Assembly: GCA_032173965.1 (NCBI GenBank)
Contig: CM063283.1
Location: forward strand, 115,247,187-115,311,186
Length of the DNA stretch: 64,000 nucleotides
Origin: Sitta carolinensis
Lineage: Eukaryota; Chordata; Aves; Passeriformes; Sittidae
Direction of reading: 5' to 3'
Shown here: positions 1 to 13,190 of the stretch, in pieces
Numbering within the stretch: position 1 is the first letter of the stretch
Layout: each line of letters begins with the position of its first letter
The notes under the pieces: generated by a model
What the model saw: only the letters and a program-made list of their open reading frames with translations
Told to the model about the DNA's origin: nothing
The model's database searches: none
Translations under genes and position numbers: made by a program

Positions 1-1540
1 CATCCCGTGTAATTGTCCAGTTCGTGTTTGTTTGAAGGGAAGGTTTGGGTTACAGGGAAATGGAAAAAGAAAAAAAAAAAAGGGGGGGGGAAGGGGGGAA
101 ACTAAAGCTAATTTCTGGGGTTTTTTTATTGAGTAGAGCTTTAGACCTTTCTATCCTATGCCTGGAATCCACAAAAAAAAATCCCTTGGGAACAGCAGCC
201 ACCCCCAAAGTGTTTATCAGAGGAGGATTTTTGGTGTGTAGGAAGCATCTGGAGATGATTTCTTCCCTCTTCTCCGACCCCTCTGGACAAAACTGTGCAG
301 CAGGGTGGGATAAACATAAAGCTAAGGAAGTGTACCTGGGGATGGAGAAAGCATTTGGGACCTTCCCCTCTACAAACCATCCCCTGCTGTTCCTCCTGAG
401 CTGGCTGAGGCTGCTTCTGCCAGCCAGAATGCACCTTAAAAATCTAAAATTAAAACTTGGTGCCTCGCTCTTTATTGGAGGAAAACATGGCCAAAATGAG
501 AGAGCAGCCTAGAGAATAAGAGCATTTGTTGTGACCCCACATAATCCCAAATATTAGGATTAAACATGGGCTCTGAAAATATTTGTGAATTAATAAAGGC
601 AGAAGGAGAAGGGAGGAGAAGTTTTGTGATGGGCTTGATATTGTTAATTTAAGACTGCCTAGAAAACAATCCAGCTGCTTTTCTAATTATTTCTGGAGTA
701 CAAAGGTTGAGTATTTTGCCTCACCTGGAGCTGTATTTTTGCAGTTGGGATTGGATTAGTTGTTAGTTAGAAACTGGCATGAGTTTCTCCAGGAAAAGGG
801 GAAAAAAAGGAAAGAAAAGCCAACTGGAGAGCTCAGTATTTCCCCAGGTATCCAAATGGCCATGCCATGCTTTGATAGCACAATACAAATACAGAGAAAT
901 GTAAAAATAAATCCCCCAAATGAGAGAAAATGCACAAGAAAACAACACGGGAATGGTGCTGGAATAACCCTTTTTCCCTTCTGGAGCAAAAGCTCTTTAT
1001 TGATCAGAAAGCTTCTGTAAAATGTCAGAATTTATTTTCTTTTGACCATTTGAATATACTTGAACTCTCACTAAAATTCACTCCATTGATTTCAAGCAGT
1101 AGGACATTTGTCTAAGACTTAAGAGTTTATTTCTAAATTGAAATGATCTAATTATTTATAGATGGAAAACTCAGCTGAATTAGAGCTGCAGATTTCAGAA
1201 TTCCAGAAGGATTTCTCTGTACCACAAACACTGACCAAACCACCCAGCTGGAGCACAAGGCCTTGCTCATCTCCCCAAAACATTCCTTCCTCAGTTTCAG
1301 GGTTAAATGGATTTTAGTCAAAGCTGACCATGAGCACAAGGTAATAGATTTTATCCAAGGGAAAGCAGGGGGATTTATCCAGTTTGGTCACATTCTTGGT
1401 CTCTAAATCATTTATCTCCCTTCAGAGGATGATTTCATTCCCATCAGACACAGCAGAATTTCTGCAGCAGAATTTCCTTGCCCCACTCCTGAGATATCCT
1501 TGAGTGACTTTACACAGAGTTACAGAAGAGGCTAAAAAAT

Positions 1541-1846
1541 GAGAAAGGAAAACCTTTGCTGGGAGTACAGAAATGGGAACAGCTGCATCCCTGCTGTCCC
1601 CAGTTTAAATGGGAATAGGGGTTTCCTACAAAAAAAAATCTTCTTTTGTCTGATGTGCTGAATCTGGGCCTTAAATAGAACTTAGATTATAAAGTAGCAG
1701 CTGAATTTTGGGTGCTAAAAAGGGCAAAAAATTCTGCTGGAAGTACAGAAATGGGAACAACTGCATCCCTGCTTCAGAGTCAGTATCCTCAGTTTAAATG
1801 GGAATGGGGATTTCCCACAAAAAAAACCAAAAACCAACAACAACAA

Positions 1847-1881
<35 letters not shown>

Positions 1882-1963
1882 ACAAAAAAAATTGTCTGAT
1901 GTGCTGAATCTGGGCCTTAAATAGAGCTTAGATCATAAAGCAGCAGCTGAATTTTGGGTGCTG
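1541..1963. repeat. Tandem duplication of ~200 bp with a poly-A expansion
   Basis: A block with landmarks 'gtacagaaatgggaaca' and 'tgtgctgaatctgggcctta' occurs at about 1545-1720 and again at about 1743-1963. The second copy carries a run of roughly 30 A residues (about 1849-1880) where the first has a short A stretch. Confidence 0.8.
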
Positions 1964-3296
1964 TAGGTGAGAAATCCCTGGGCAGCAGGAGCCCAGCTCC
2001 CTGGAACACCGGGATGCACATTCAGAGGAGTCTGGGCTGCACCTGGTGCTTGCTGTAAACATTGCAATTGTCATCACTGAGGAGGGGTTGGTGCTGCAAA
2101 TCCTGATTTTTCCTCCTCAGTCAGGGTGTAACTGAGTGAGGGGAGTGTGGTTATACAGCCAATAACTTGTGCTGTGTCCAGACCCAGGGGGGCACCTGTT
2201 TATGGGCCTTTTTCAGTGCAGATCAGTATTCCAATGATCTCAGTAAGTGAAATTAAAGATTTTGGTGTGCAGAGTTCCACCAGCTCCACACAGTGGGTTC
2301 TGCTCCCTTCTCCTCATTCCCTGCTTTTATCCTTCCTTAGCTCCACTCCACTCCTTCTGCAGGACCTTTTCTCCACTGCTGCCACTTGGGAAAAAAAGCT
2401 AAGATTTAACTTTGAAAATCCTGCCATTTAAAATCCTGCTATTTTTTTTTTTTAAAGTTGCTTCCTTCCACCATCCCTTTGGATATTTCCATTTGCATTG
2501 TCAGTGAGACCTTTCTGCTTTTTTAATTGAGGACTTAGGAAAGCTTTGGGCAGGTCACAAGGTTGGCATCAGGCACAGCTGGGATTCCACGGCTGGGAGG
2601 GCTTTTCCAACCTCAGGAATTCCATGATTCTGGGGATTTTCAACAATAACAGCTATTTCACCTTGGTTCCTTTGATTCCTCAGCCCCAGCCCAGGGTGAA
2701 GCTCTGCATAAACCAGAAATGAAATAAAATATCCCAGGACCACCCTGCCCTGAGCTGTGTGCTGAAGGTTCTGTTTGCTGCACCCAATGTTGTGGGTTTG
2801 GGTTTTTTTCCTCATTTTTTTCATTGGTTTTGGTGTCCAAACCCTTTCATCCTGCAGGAGGTGCTTGGGTTTTAAACAGATTTGAATCAAACAGAATGGA
2901 CCTGAAGAATTAGGCAGTGGTAAGAAAATAATTTGAGTTTCATAATCTCAGCATGGAGAGACCTGCTGGGTGATTTGGGGTCCCTTGGCTGCACAAAAAG
3001 CCCCAAAGCAGCCTTTCTCCAAAGCAGGAAGCTGGCTCCCTTCCCGTGGGTATTTGCCCTCTCACAGCTCCCTTTGAGGGTTTTTTTCAGCTGGAAAATG
3101 GCAATTCCAGGTTCCTAATGCAGCTTAAGAGGAAGGGGCATTACAGATTCCGTTCCTAGCTCGCCGGGGTGTTGGGTGTGCTGGGGGCACCACGAGCTGC
3201 AGCTTTTCTGGGGCTTGGAGTGAGATGGGCTTTAAGGTCCCTTCCAAGCCAAAGCTTCCTGTGATCCCAAGAATGGCTGAGGGAGCTGGGAAAGGA

Positions 3297-3605
3297 GCTC
3301 AGCCTGGAGAAAAGGAGGCTCAGGGGGGACCTTCTACAACTCCCTGATAGGAGGGGCAGCGAGGGAGCATCCCAAGAGGGAATGGCCCTAAGTTGTACCA
3401 TGGGGAGGCTCAGGGTGGAGATTAAAACCAAATTTTTCCCTCCCAGAGTGGCCAGGCCTTGGGCTGAGCTGCCCAGGGAGGGTTGGAGTGCCTGGAATTG
3501 TCCCCAGCAGTGTGGCTGTGCCCTTGGGGACAGGGTTTGGGGGCTGCTGGGGTGGCACTGGGGCATCCTGGAGAGCTCTTCCCACCCTGGTGATTCTGGG
3601 ATTTA
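3297..3605 (+). mobile_element. CR1-type LINE 3' fragment
   Basis: The segment carries the usual CR1 3' order: a 'cagcctggagaaaaggaggc' start, 'ttgggctgagctgcccaggg' in the middle, and a 'ggtgattctgggatt' end. A further short CR1 3' end precedes it at about 3227-3280. The family call rests on recall of the avian CR1 consensus. Confidence 0.75.
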
Positions 3606-3713
3606 GACAACTGGCAGCCCAATGTCCTTTTCCAGAGTGGCATAAACCAACAGATAGAAATCAGTGATCAGAAATAGGAAGCTGCATCTAAGTTACTTTT
3701 GTATGATTTAGTC

Positions 3714-3867
3714 AGAATCACTGATTGGACTGGGAGGGGTCTTAAAGCCCAATCCCTCTGCACCCCTGCCATGCATCCCACTAGCCCAGGCTGTTCCCAG
3801 CCCAGTCCAGCCTGGCCCTGGGCACTTCCAGGGATAAGGCAACCACAACCTCTTTGGTCAATAATTC
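3714..3867 (-). mobile_element. CR1-type LINE fragment, minus strand
   Basis: Read on the minus strand it gives the CR1-like 'ccctggaagtgcccagggcc' followed by 'ttaagacccctcccagtcca'. It is truncated on both sides. Confidence 0.6.
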
Positions 3868-4762
3868 CTGGAGTCATCCTTTGCCTGTGCTTTGGAAGTG
3901 CTAAATCTCCTTGTGCCCCCAGGCCTCTGGTCATTCCCAGGGGCCATCTCTGTGGTTCAAAGATTGGTTTTTAGGGGGAAAAAAAAAACAAATTGAAAGA
4001 AAATTAAGGTCTTCAAAGCTTCCTGGCCCTATTCCTATTTTTATTTCCTCCCAGCTGACTGCTGCAGTAAAGCTCACCATGTGTTTTGCTTTAAGCACAA
4101 GCTTAAAGTCACGTGCTGTGTAAGCCCTTCATTAAACAGGGAACCTTTTCCTGAGCCAGACCCAAGGCACAGCTTGGATTTGGTGCTGGCTGGAACCAGC
4201 AGAGGCTCCTGTTGAGGTCAGCCAGCTGCCCAAATTCCACCCGTGGGGCCTCTGCTCCTGAGTTTGGTCCCTCCCAAAGCTGCTCTCCCCTGTGGAAGTG
4301 AGAAGGGCCAAGGGTGGAAGTTCCCCTTGGTGCTCTCTGCCCTCCATCCCTGGCTGGCTGAAATTGAATTTCAGTCCCTGAATCCTGTTGGAGAGCCTCA
4401 GCCTGCCTCAGAATTTCCCTGGAAATGTTCCTCTGGCTGTAGGACCTGATTGAGAAGTGGTGATGTGGGACTGAATGAGCTCGAAGGGCTCTTCCAGATG
4501 GGATCATTTTGGGATGAGGGGATCACCCTGCAGCTCGGCCAGGGAGTTTGCACTCTGTTGAATTTGAGGCTTGATGTTTTCTCTAGAGGAGTCTAAAGAA
4601 CTCATAGCATTCACAAATATAAAACATGAGAGTGTGGGGAGTGATTTTCTGGGAAGTGATTTGACCAATAGCTTGGAAAATATAACTATACTAAAATCAA
4701 ATTATTAAAAACATCGTGGGAAACTTTGGAAAGAGCCTTCTTTAAATAAAAATTTGCAGTGG

Positions 4763-4845
4763 AAGGCGTCCCTGCCCATGGCAGGGGGTTGGCATGAGAT
4801 GATCTTTAAGGTCCCTCCAGCCCAAACCATTCTCTGATTCCATCA
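4763..4845 (+). mobile_element. CR1-type LINE 3' end
   Basis: A short CR1 tail containing 'gtccctgcccatggcag' and 'gatctttaaggtccctcc', ending in 'ccattctctgattcc'. Confidence 0.65.
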
Positions 4846-6487
4846 GTGGGATTTTTATGGAAATACCACCTGTGTAAGGCATTTCTTCCAGTGCTGTGTG
4901 AACAGTGCAAATCCATATTTCTGACTCTTTGTTAGTTTAAATTCTGTGAAGCAGAAGCAGACATGGAAGTTCTCAGCATGCCCAGGATTTTTTCAGGATG
5001 CTTATTCCTGGTGATGCCACCTGGAATTGCAGTTTTGTAGTTTTTAACCAGAGAGAGACCCTTCCTCTCCAGAGCTGGGAAAGGGAATCAGGCAGAGAAA
5101 GTTAAAATTAGAGATTATGGGAGGGGAAGTGAAGTGTGGAGACTTCTTCCTGTGCCACCACTGAGTGTATTCCCTGTGTTTTCCCAGGAAAGATCCTCCA
5201 GCTTCTCTTCTTTTCCCCCCTGAGGGTTCTGGGGCACTGCCCAGGGAATGGGCACAGCCCTGGGGCTGCCAGAGCTCCCCCAGGGATGCCCAGGGTGGGA
5301 TTTTTGGGGGGAGTCTGTGCAGGACCAGGGATGATCCCTGTGGGTCCCTCCCAGCTCAGGACATTCCCTGATTATTTAAAAAATGAATTTCTTGTCCCCC
5401 TGACTCTGCCCAAGTGAATGCCCTGGGAAGGTGACCCAAAAATCTCCTTGGTGAGATGATAAAATGTCCCTTGTGATAAGGCCCTGTGTGCATTCCCATG
5501 TGCAGCGTGTGATTATTTCCTGATAAAAACTCAGCTCCAGTGACTCCATTCCAGCTGCTCCCAATGACAGCACTGGCTCAGCACTGCAAAGTTTTAATTC
5601 CTCCCTAAAAACACCGAGTTTCCCGCAGGAAACAGCCTCGACAGGCTGGCACCGCTGTTGGAGGCAGAAGGACAAAGGTGGAATTTCCCTTTTCGTTTCG
5701 TTTCTCTCCAAATTTCAGCACGCGTGCGAGCGCTGCAGAAATTCAGCAATGGAGCTGTCAAAGTGAAAAAGCAGAAGGGGAGCAGTGAAAGCAAAGCCTT
5801 TCCCTGAGTTACTCCAACGGGGCAGTTACAAACAGGTTAAACATTGACTCAGAGTTCAGGAAAATTCCCAGTTGTGTCTTGGTGAATCATTGACATTTCC
5901 CTGGTGGCTGTTTTGATTTTTAAAAGCTCTTAGAGGAGTCTTTTCTAAATATAATTTATTTTTTTTTTTAAATGGGGCAGATAAAACTCAAAAAAAAAAA
6001 AAAAGAGATATACCCAAAAGATTTGAACATTTTGGAGCTTATGGAGAAAAAAGCCCTCAGTGCCTGTGGCAGGAGCTCCAAGGGATTCTCCAGGATTTGG
6101 GATGCCAGGGACAGCCCTGGGGTTTTACCCCTCATTCCCGCAGTGTGTCATTAAAACCCCGATTTTAATGTTGGAATTTGGCATTTTTTTAAAGACTTTA
6201 ATAATTTAAATTTGGAATTTACACTGGGGAATGGAAGGTCCATTCTGGGATGTTCTTGGAGGGCACCTTCCCATTGCAGCTGACTGGGTTTATTTTATTT
6301 TATTTTTTTCTGTGTGCACCAAAAGATCACGAATTATTGGAGGTGGAAAAAGCTCCCCCACGCTTTTAATATTTCACTTTTACCTCTTGATTATAAATTA
6401 GGAGTATCGTTGTTGCAAAGTATTTTTTACCTGAAGCTGCACAAAAGAGCTTCTTTATCTGAGTATTTCTTATTTATTTACTCTTGG

Positions 6488-7275
6488 TTTCCAGCACATA
6501 CCATGGTGTTTTATGCATATAATTTATGTATATTGTTTTGTTTATATGTATTGTATACCATTTATATGTATTCATTTATACATATAATTTATATTTTCAG
6601 GGTTTTACTGGATATATTACATATAATTTATATATAGTAGTATATAGCATTTTTTTAATGAATAGATTGCATATAATTTACAAATATAGTTTTTTACAGA
6701 TTTTTTTTAATGAAAAAGGGTTTTACTGAATATATTACATATAATTTATATATGTAGTATATAGCATTTTTTTACTGGATATATTACATATAATTTATAT
6801 AATATTAGTTATATAGCATTTTTTACTGAATAGATTGCATATAATTTTATATAGTTTTTACAGATTTTTTTTTACTGAAAAAGGGTTTATGATATATACA
6901 TTAATTTTTGTTATAGTTTTTATGATATTACATATAATTTATATATATAGTATATAGTTTTTTTACTGGATATATTACATATAATTTATATATATAGTAT
7001 ATAGTTTATTTACTATATATAATATTATATAGTTTTATTGAAAATTTACTATATACTATATATTTTATAATATAGATACTATATATATTTGTAATACTTT
7101 ATTGTATAGTATATATATTATATTATATTATTTATATATTATATATATATTATATTATATTATATTAATTTTATACATTACATTACATTAATATTATATT
7201 ATATTACATTCATTACATTATATTATATATATTAATGTACACACTATAAAATTAATATCCCTATAAATTTATAAA
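6488..7275. repeat. AT-rich tandem repeat block
   Basis: About 0.8 kb composed almost only of A and T. A degenerate unit built around 'atatattacatataattta' recurs at about 6610, 6730, 6780, 6925 and 6970. It ends in pure ATATTATATT stretches near 7080-7240. No coding potential is seen. Confidence 0.85.
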
Positions 7276-8957
7276 TACAATTTACATTTTTTTAATCGAT
7301 ACACAAGTACCTAGATAGCTTTTCTATATCATTTTTTAGTTCGTATGCAGCTCGAAGCAGCCCACCATAAACGCGGTGGAAACCAAGATCTTTCACAGAA
7401 ATCCCCTTTACTCCATTTCCCCCGGCCCTGGAACACGCCGAGGAACACAAAACCCTTTTGTTGGAGTAATTCCCTGGCGGAATTTCCGCGGGCTGGGAGG
7501 GTTTTTTGTCTCCGGGCTGAGTTATTAAATGGGGATTAGGAGGAGCAGGCAGGGATTTGACCGTAATTCCTGTAACAGGATCAGTGCTTTAGAGCCTTTG
7601 GGCTGCTGCTCGTGACCTGGGAATGTCACAAACACAGCCCCGCGGAATTCCCAGCACGGGGACTTTGGGAATAACCAAACCACCGAGCTGCAACTGGGCA
7701 GCACCTCCTGCTCTCCCTGGGTTAAAGGGCTCCGGGGGTTCTTCCCGCTCCTGCCCCAGGTGTGAAAATAAGCTGGAAAATTCAAATTAAAGAGTGGGGA
7801 AGGGTTAAAGGGAGTGATCAGAGGTGGCCGTGGACACTGCCAGGGATGGGGCAGCCTCCTCACCCTCACAGGGAGGAATTTCCTCCCCAAAGAAGACAAG
7901 AATTCCTTATTATTCTTATTATTATTGTTATTCCTTATCTGCTGCCAAAGCAAACAAATGGTGATGACCCCAATCAGTGCTGAGACACAAAGCAAGGATA
8001 ACTCAAAATCAAGGATGCTCCCAAATGGGGCAAAATTGATTTAATTGGGCAAGATTAATTCAAACTCTGCTGAAGTGCAGCTCAAGTTTTTCAGACTTTC
8101 AGTCCACAATTTAATTTGTTTTTTCCATTCATTTTTCCCTGCACTGTTCCACATCCACATGCTCTGCTAAACCCTGTAGCTACTGAAGTGGCTTTAAATG
8201 CAGGACTGGTGTAGGGAGGCACATTTGGGAAAAGAAATCTGCAGCTTGCATTTTGCCTTTGGAATTTCATTGGATTTTAGGGATTTTTTTAAAGAAAAAA
8301 GACCTGTGGAGAGCCGTGGCTGTGGCTGGAAATTCCTGTGACACCATGAGGGGCCTGGCCCAAGGCAGCAGCAGAGTTGTAAAATCACTGAACTTGTTTA
8401 TTTTCCTCTTTTGTAAAGAGTGCCTTCACACATAAATTTAACCTTTAATCTCTTAATTGTAATTAAGGTGAATATTAGCAAACCACAGCCTCTAAAAATG
8501 CAACACGAGACAACTCACATTTAAATTTTCACCTGCACTCCCTTGGTTTTTTGCTCACTTTACAGAATTATCATTGACTAGTTCATTTATTTATAACCTT
8601 TATGAGAACTGGAAAGGTGTAGAAATCCTGGGCAGGTTTTAATATCAAAATCAAATTTAAATTTAAATGGGTATTTGAACTAAGCAGCAGGACTGAGTTT
8701 GGGCCTTTTGTTTCTCATGATCCATAAAGCAACTGGCTAAAAGTAAAAAGCTGAGTGCCATGAAATTGCTTCTTAATGAAGGAGAATTTCTCCCTCTGCA
8801 TTAAAAACATTTAATGACTTACAGAGTGATTAAGTTAATTTCTGCAGTAATTACTTAACCCAGCAGCCCATGGGCAGTAAGTAAAGCAGGGAGAGAAGCA
8901 AAAAGGCTTTTTCTGCCCCGAGGTGGCTCTGAGGGGAGAGAGGGAGCTGGGTCAGAG

Positions 8958-9115
8958 GGAAAAATCCTTCCCTGGGAGGCTTTGGGGCCCTGGAATAAAA
9001 TTCCCAAAAATCTGTGGCTGCCCCTGGATCAGTGGGAGGGGTCCCTGCCAGGGCAGGGGGGCTCTGGCTGAGTTTTAGGGTCCTTTCTGACCCAAACCAT
9101 TCCATAATTCTATGA
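8958..9115 (+). mobile_element. CR1-type LINE 3' end
   Basis: It contains 'tgtggctgcccctggatc', 'ggtccctgccagggcagg' and the terminal 'accattccataattctatg' typical of CR1 3' ends. Confidence 0.7.
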
Positions 9116-9650
9116 AATTGCAGCTTCAGCCTCATTTTCCTCTCTGTTGTCTACAGAAAATTAGAATTTCCAGATGGATGTCAGCACTGCTCAGTACATA
9201 AAAACAGGGCTGAGGAGACATCCCATAAAAAGCCAACACTTTTTAAATCCTGATTGTGGCCTGAGGACCGGGAGCGTTCAAAGAACATTTTCCAGTTGAG
9301 AACTTTATTAAACATACAGCCATGAAACCTCAAATAAAATAATGGCAGTGAATTGACTCCAACACTGCATGAAAGCAAGAACATCAAATTCCAGCAGCCA
9401 AACAGAATGGGAAGACTTTAGAAATGGAATTGTTGGCTGTTAGGAGCTCATCAGTGGCCAGGATAAACGTGTCCAAGATTTGAGGGAGCAGGAATTCCCT
9501 CATTTCTGCAGGTGGGATCTCGGAACAAAGCCCAAGGTCGGAGCAGCCCTGTCCTGTCTCAGTGATGGGAGAGAAACTCAGCCTTGAGCCAACTCTGAGC
9601 CCTGATCGCCCACACCCAGCTGGGAGCAGCCCTGAGCTCACTAAAGCTGT

Positions 9651-10145
9651 GCAGGAGTAAAGTTAATTCCTTCCCTCACCTCCAGGGTAAACTTAATTCC
9701 TTTATCACCTCCAGTGTAAAGTTAATTCCTTCCCTCACCTCCAGGGTAAAGTTAACTCCTTCAATTACCTTCAAAGTTAACTCCTTTTATCACCTCCAGT
9801 GTAAACTTAATTCCTTTTATCACCTCCAATGTAAAGTTAATTCCTTTTATCTCCTCCAGTGTAAACTCCTTCCATCCCCCCCAGTGTAAAGTTAGTTCCT
9901 TTTATCCCCTCCAGTGTAAAGTTAACTCTTTCCATCACCTTCAAAGTTAATTCTTTTTACACCTCCAGTGTAAAGTTAACTCCTTCAATCCCCTCCAGTG
10001 TAAAGTTAATTCCTTCCATCACCTCCAATGTAAAGTTAATTCCTTTTACAACTTCCAGTCTAAAGTTAATTCCTTCCATCACCTCCAGTGTAAACTTAAT
10101 TCCTTCCATCACCTCAGTGTAAAGTTAATTCCTTTATCACCTTCA
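9651..10145. repeat. Minisatellite, ~30-bp unit
   Basis: About 15-16 imperfect copies of a unit of 24-31 bp with core 'taaagttaattcctt' followed by 'ccatcacctccagtg'. Units vary by single substitutions and short deletions. Confidence 0.92.
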
Positions 10146-10464
10146 CTCTCTCCATTCCTCCCATCCCCTTCCCCTGGGTCTCTTTTAGACCCAGCTGTGG
10201 CCAAAAGCCTTTAATCCACACAGGGTTTTATAAAAACCCTTCCAAAAATCCTCTGGCATCCCCCATTCCCTAACGGCCTGGCAAGAGATTTTCTGGTGGA
10301 TTTTGAGCAGACTTTTCATTCCATGCTTGCTCAGGACTGAGTTCACAGTGCCTGGATGCTGCTCTAAAGGTTTCTTTCCCTGTGTCCCTGAGGAGAAAGG
10401 AAAACTTGGCTTTCCCCCTTCCCTGTGAAATTCCAAAGTTTTAACCTCCCTGTGTTATTTATAA

Positions 10465-10572
10465 AATGGCAAGGCCCTGGAATGGAATTCCCAGAGAAGC
10501 TGTGCCTGCCCCTCCATCCCTGGAAGTGCCCAAGGGCAACTTAAATAAAACTTGGAGCAACCTGGGATAGTG
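10465..10572 (+). mobile_element. CR1 fragment interrupted by an A-rich tract
   Basis: The CR1-like stretch 'ccctggaatggaattcccag' to 'ttggagcaacctgggatag' stops where the A-rich low-complexity tract begins. Confidence 0.6.
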
Positions 10573-10589
10573 GAAAATGCTTATTTTGC

Positions 10590-10812
10590 AATTAAGCAAA
10601 AAAAAACAGAAAACAAAAAACCAAAAAAAACCCAGAAAACAAAAAAACCCACAAAAACCAACCAACCAAACAAACAAACAAAAAACAAAACAAAAAAAAA
10701 CACAAACAAAACAAACCAAAACAAACAAACAAACAAACCAAAGAAAAAAAAAAAAAAACAAAAAACACCCCAAAAAAATCACCGAAAAAAATAAAAAGAA
10801 AAAAAAAGGGAT
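10590..10812. repeat. A-rich low-complexity tract (CAAA/AAAC type)
   Basis: About 220 bp of A runs punctuated by C, with CAAA and AAAAC subrepeats. The lysine-, asparagine- and glutamine-rich open frames in it are low-complexity artefacts. Confidence 0.9.
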
Positions 10813-11474
10813 TTTTTTTCCTTTTTTTAACCTGAAGGAGTGTCCAGCTGCTCTTTTCACACCTCTCCTGTTGAACTTCCCTTCGGGGACATCACACACA
10901 GCAGGAGTGAACCCTGGAAGTAACCAAAAAAATACCATTTATCTGCAGAAATCGCCAGCCACATTTTAAACTCGGGGAGTTTTTCTGCTGCTATTTGGCT
11001 GAGAAAATAAACAGCAGCTGAAATATCTGATTTTTAGTGTTGGGTGTTGGTGGGTAGGCAGAGCTCGGGGGCTGTTGGAATAATAAGTGGCAGAATTGGT
11101 ACTTTCTCCCTGAAAATATATATTTTAATTATAGCTTCTGTGCCTTAAAATTCAGCCTGGGATTACAATTTCAGCATCTCAAATGCTCTCAAGAGCAACA
11201 TTTCAAGCCCAGTAGGTGGCATCCAAAGGAGTCTCTAAAATTCAGTGTTTGGGTGTTTGTTCTCCAGCCCGAGGCCATGCAATGAAGACAGAAATTCCAG
11301 GTGATCCCTTCCTGACAAAAAACTTTGGACTGGATGTGATCTGACCCAAATATAACATAAGATGTTAATAAGTGCATTAGATTTGCATAGAGTGGAGAGA
11401 AATTAATTGTAATTCTAGTTTTTATGGCATTTTTTTCACAGCAGTACTGTTGCCAGACAGAAGTAACTGTGGAT

Positions 11475-12020
11475 TTTGAAAAGGTTTTGTATAGCCACTA
11501 TATAATTTTAATATTGGTGAAACAGAAGTAAATTTTGTGGGGGTTTTCAGTGTTTTAATAGTGTAGGAATCTGCAGAAACGCTGTACAGTGATCAAAAGT
11601 TCAAAAATCGCTTTGTGTGCCCTCCAGGAGTGGCTGGGATGTTTTGTTCATGGAATCACAGAGTGGTTCACGTTGGGAGGGACCTTTAGGATCATCCAGT
11701 GCCACCCCCTGTGACACCTCCCTTGGACACTTCCAGGGATGCATCCTCCATATCCTCATTAAATTCCGAACTAAAAATTAAGGTTTCATTTTAATTTTTT
11801 CTTTCATCTTAAAGGTTGCAATTGAGCAACGTATCCCATCCACTCCTGGAGGACACAGAGTGATTTTTAAGCTTTTGATGACTGTACAGTGTTTCTGCAG
11901 ATTTCTGCATTATTAAAACACTGAAAATCTTGCCAAATTTACTTCTGTTTCAGCAATATTAAAATATATATATTAAATAGATTAAAATGATATAGTGGCT
12001 ATACAAAACCTTGTTAAAAT
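11475..12020. repeat. Imperfect inverted repeat with ~270-bp spacer
   Basis: The left arm at about 11475-11605 contains 'gttttgtatagccactatat' and 'ctgcagaaacgctgtacag'. The right arm at about 11871-12015 contains their reverse complements, 'atatagtggctatacaaaac' and 'ctgtacagtgtttctgcag'. The spacer includes a minus-strand CR1 piece at about 11650-11745. It could be a hairpin-type DNA transposon remnant or a local inverted duplication. Confidence 0.8.
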
Positions 12021-12049
12021 TTTAAACAGACATTCGGGGTCTAGAAAAC

Positions 12050-12262
12050 AGCAGGAGGGGATGAGGGAGCTGGGAAGGGAATGGAGAATTCCTGAGGAGC
12101 TGGGAAGGGAATGGAGAAATCCTGAGGAGCTGGGAAGGGAATGGAGAATTCCTGAGGAGCTGGAGAATTCCTGAGGAGCTGGGAAGGGATGGAGAATTCA
12201 TGAGAGAGCTGGGAAGGGAATGGAGAATTCCTGAGGGATCTGGAGAATCCCTGAGGAGCTGG
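12050..12262. repeat. Minisatellite, ~30-bp unit
   Basis: About seven imperfect copies of 'gagctgggaagggaatgg' plus 'agaattcctgag', directly adjoining the CR1 copy on its right. It probably arose by expansion of CR1-adjacent sequence. Confidence 0.88.
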
Positions 12263-12600
12263 GCAGGGGCTCAGCCTGGAGCAGAGGAGGCTCAGGGGGC
12301 CCTCATTGCTCCCCACAATTCCTGCCAGGAGGGGGAAACACAGGAATGAGGAAAGGACAAGAGGGAACAACCTCAAATGGCACCAGGGGAGGGGCAGATC
12401 AGAAATCAGAAATAATTTTCCCAGTGAGAGTGGCCAGGCCTTGGGCTGAGCTGCCCAGGGAGGGTTGGAGTGCCTGGCATTGTCCCCAGCAGTGTGGCTG
12501 TGCCCTTGGGGACAGGGTTTGGGGGCTGCTGGTGCTGCTGGGGGGCTCTGGGTGGTGCTGGAAGGTTCTTCCCCGCTCAGAAATTCTGGCATTCCTGTGC
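12262..12600 (+). mobile_element. CR1-type LINE 3' fragment
   Basis: It runs from 'ctcagcctggagcagagg' through 'ttgggctgagctgcccaggg' to an 'aaattctggcattc' end. It closely resembles the copy at 3297-3605. Confidence 0.75.
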
Positions 12601-13004
12601 TGGTATCAGCAAAGTCCCCTCAGGTTCTCCTGGTCAGAGCTCACATCCAGAGCTCAAGGGCCTCTCCCTGTCCCCTCCTGTGTCCCCCAGCTCCCCCAGG
12701 GTAGAGCTGGTGCCTTGTGGTGCCAAAGGCACTCCCAGGTCCCCACAGCAGGGCTGCTGCTGCTGTTCCACAGGACAAACAGCTCCCTGCAGCCTCAGGA
12801 GGCCCCTTGGTCACCCCATGGCTGGGGGCACCTGCCCAAAGTGCCACTGTTCCTCTGCATTTCTTCACCCTGCAGCTCAGAGGACCCATGGGGTGCAGGT
12901 ATGGGAAGAGTTAACAGTGGATTTGTTGGCTGTTAGGAGATAATCGATGTCCAGGATAAACTCGCCCAAGATTGGAAATGTGAGGGAGTAAGAAGCCAGC
13001 AGAG

Positions 13005-13190
13005 TCTGTGAGGCTCTGGCACAGGGTACCCAGAGAGGCTGTGGAGTCTCCATCCCTGGAAAGACCCAAGGCCACTTTGGATGGAGTTTGGAGCAGCCTG
13101 GGACAGTGGGAGGTGTCCCTGCCATGGCAGGGGTGGCACTGGATGGGCTTTGAGGTTCCTCCCAGTCCAAACCAGTCTGGGATGGTGTTG
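13005..13190 (+). mobile_element. CR1-type LINE 3' end
   Basis: It contains 'ggtacccagagaggctgtgg', 'ggagcagcctgggacagtgg' and 'gggctttgaggttcctccca'. The solo LTR follows immediately. Confidence 0.7.

Noticed and set aside
6488..7275. AT-rich block as a replication origin or scaffold attachment site
   Set aside because: Base composition alone does not support such a role; the block is explained as degenerate tandem repeats.
10552..10969. Lys/Asn/Gln-rich open frames and their Phe-rich counterparts opposite
   Set aside because: They are produced by the A-rich low-complexity tract and lack any gene context.
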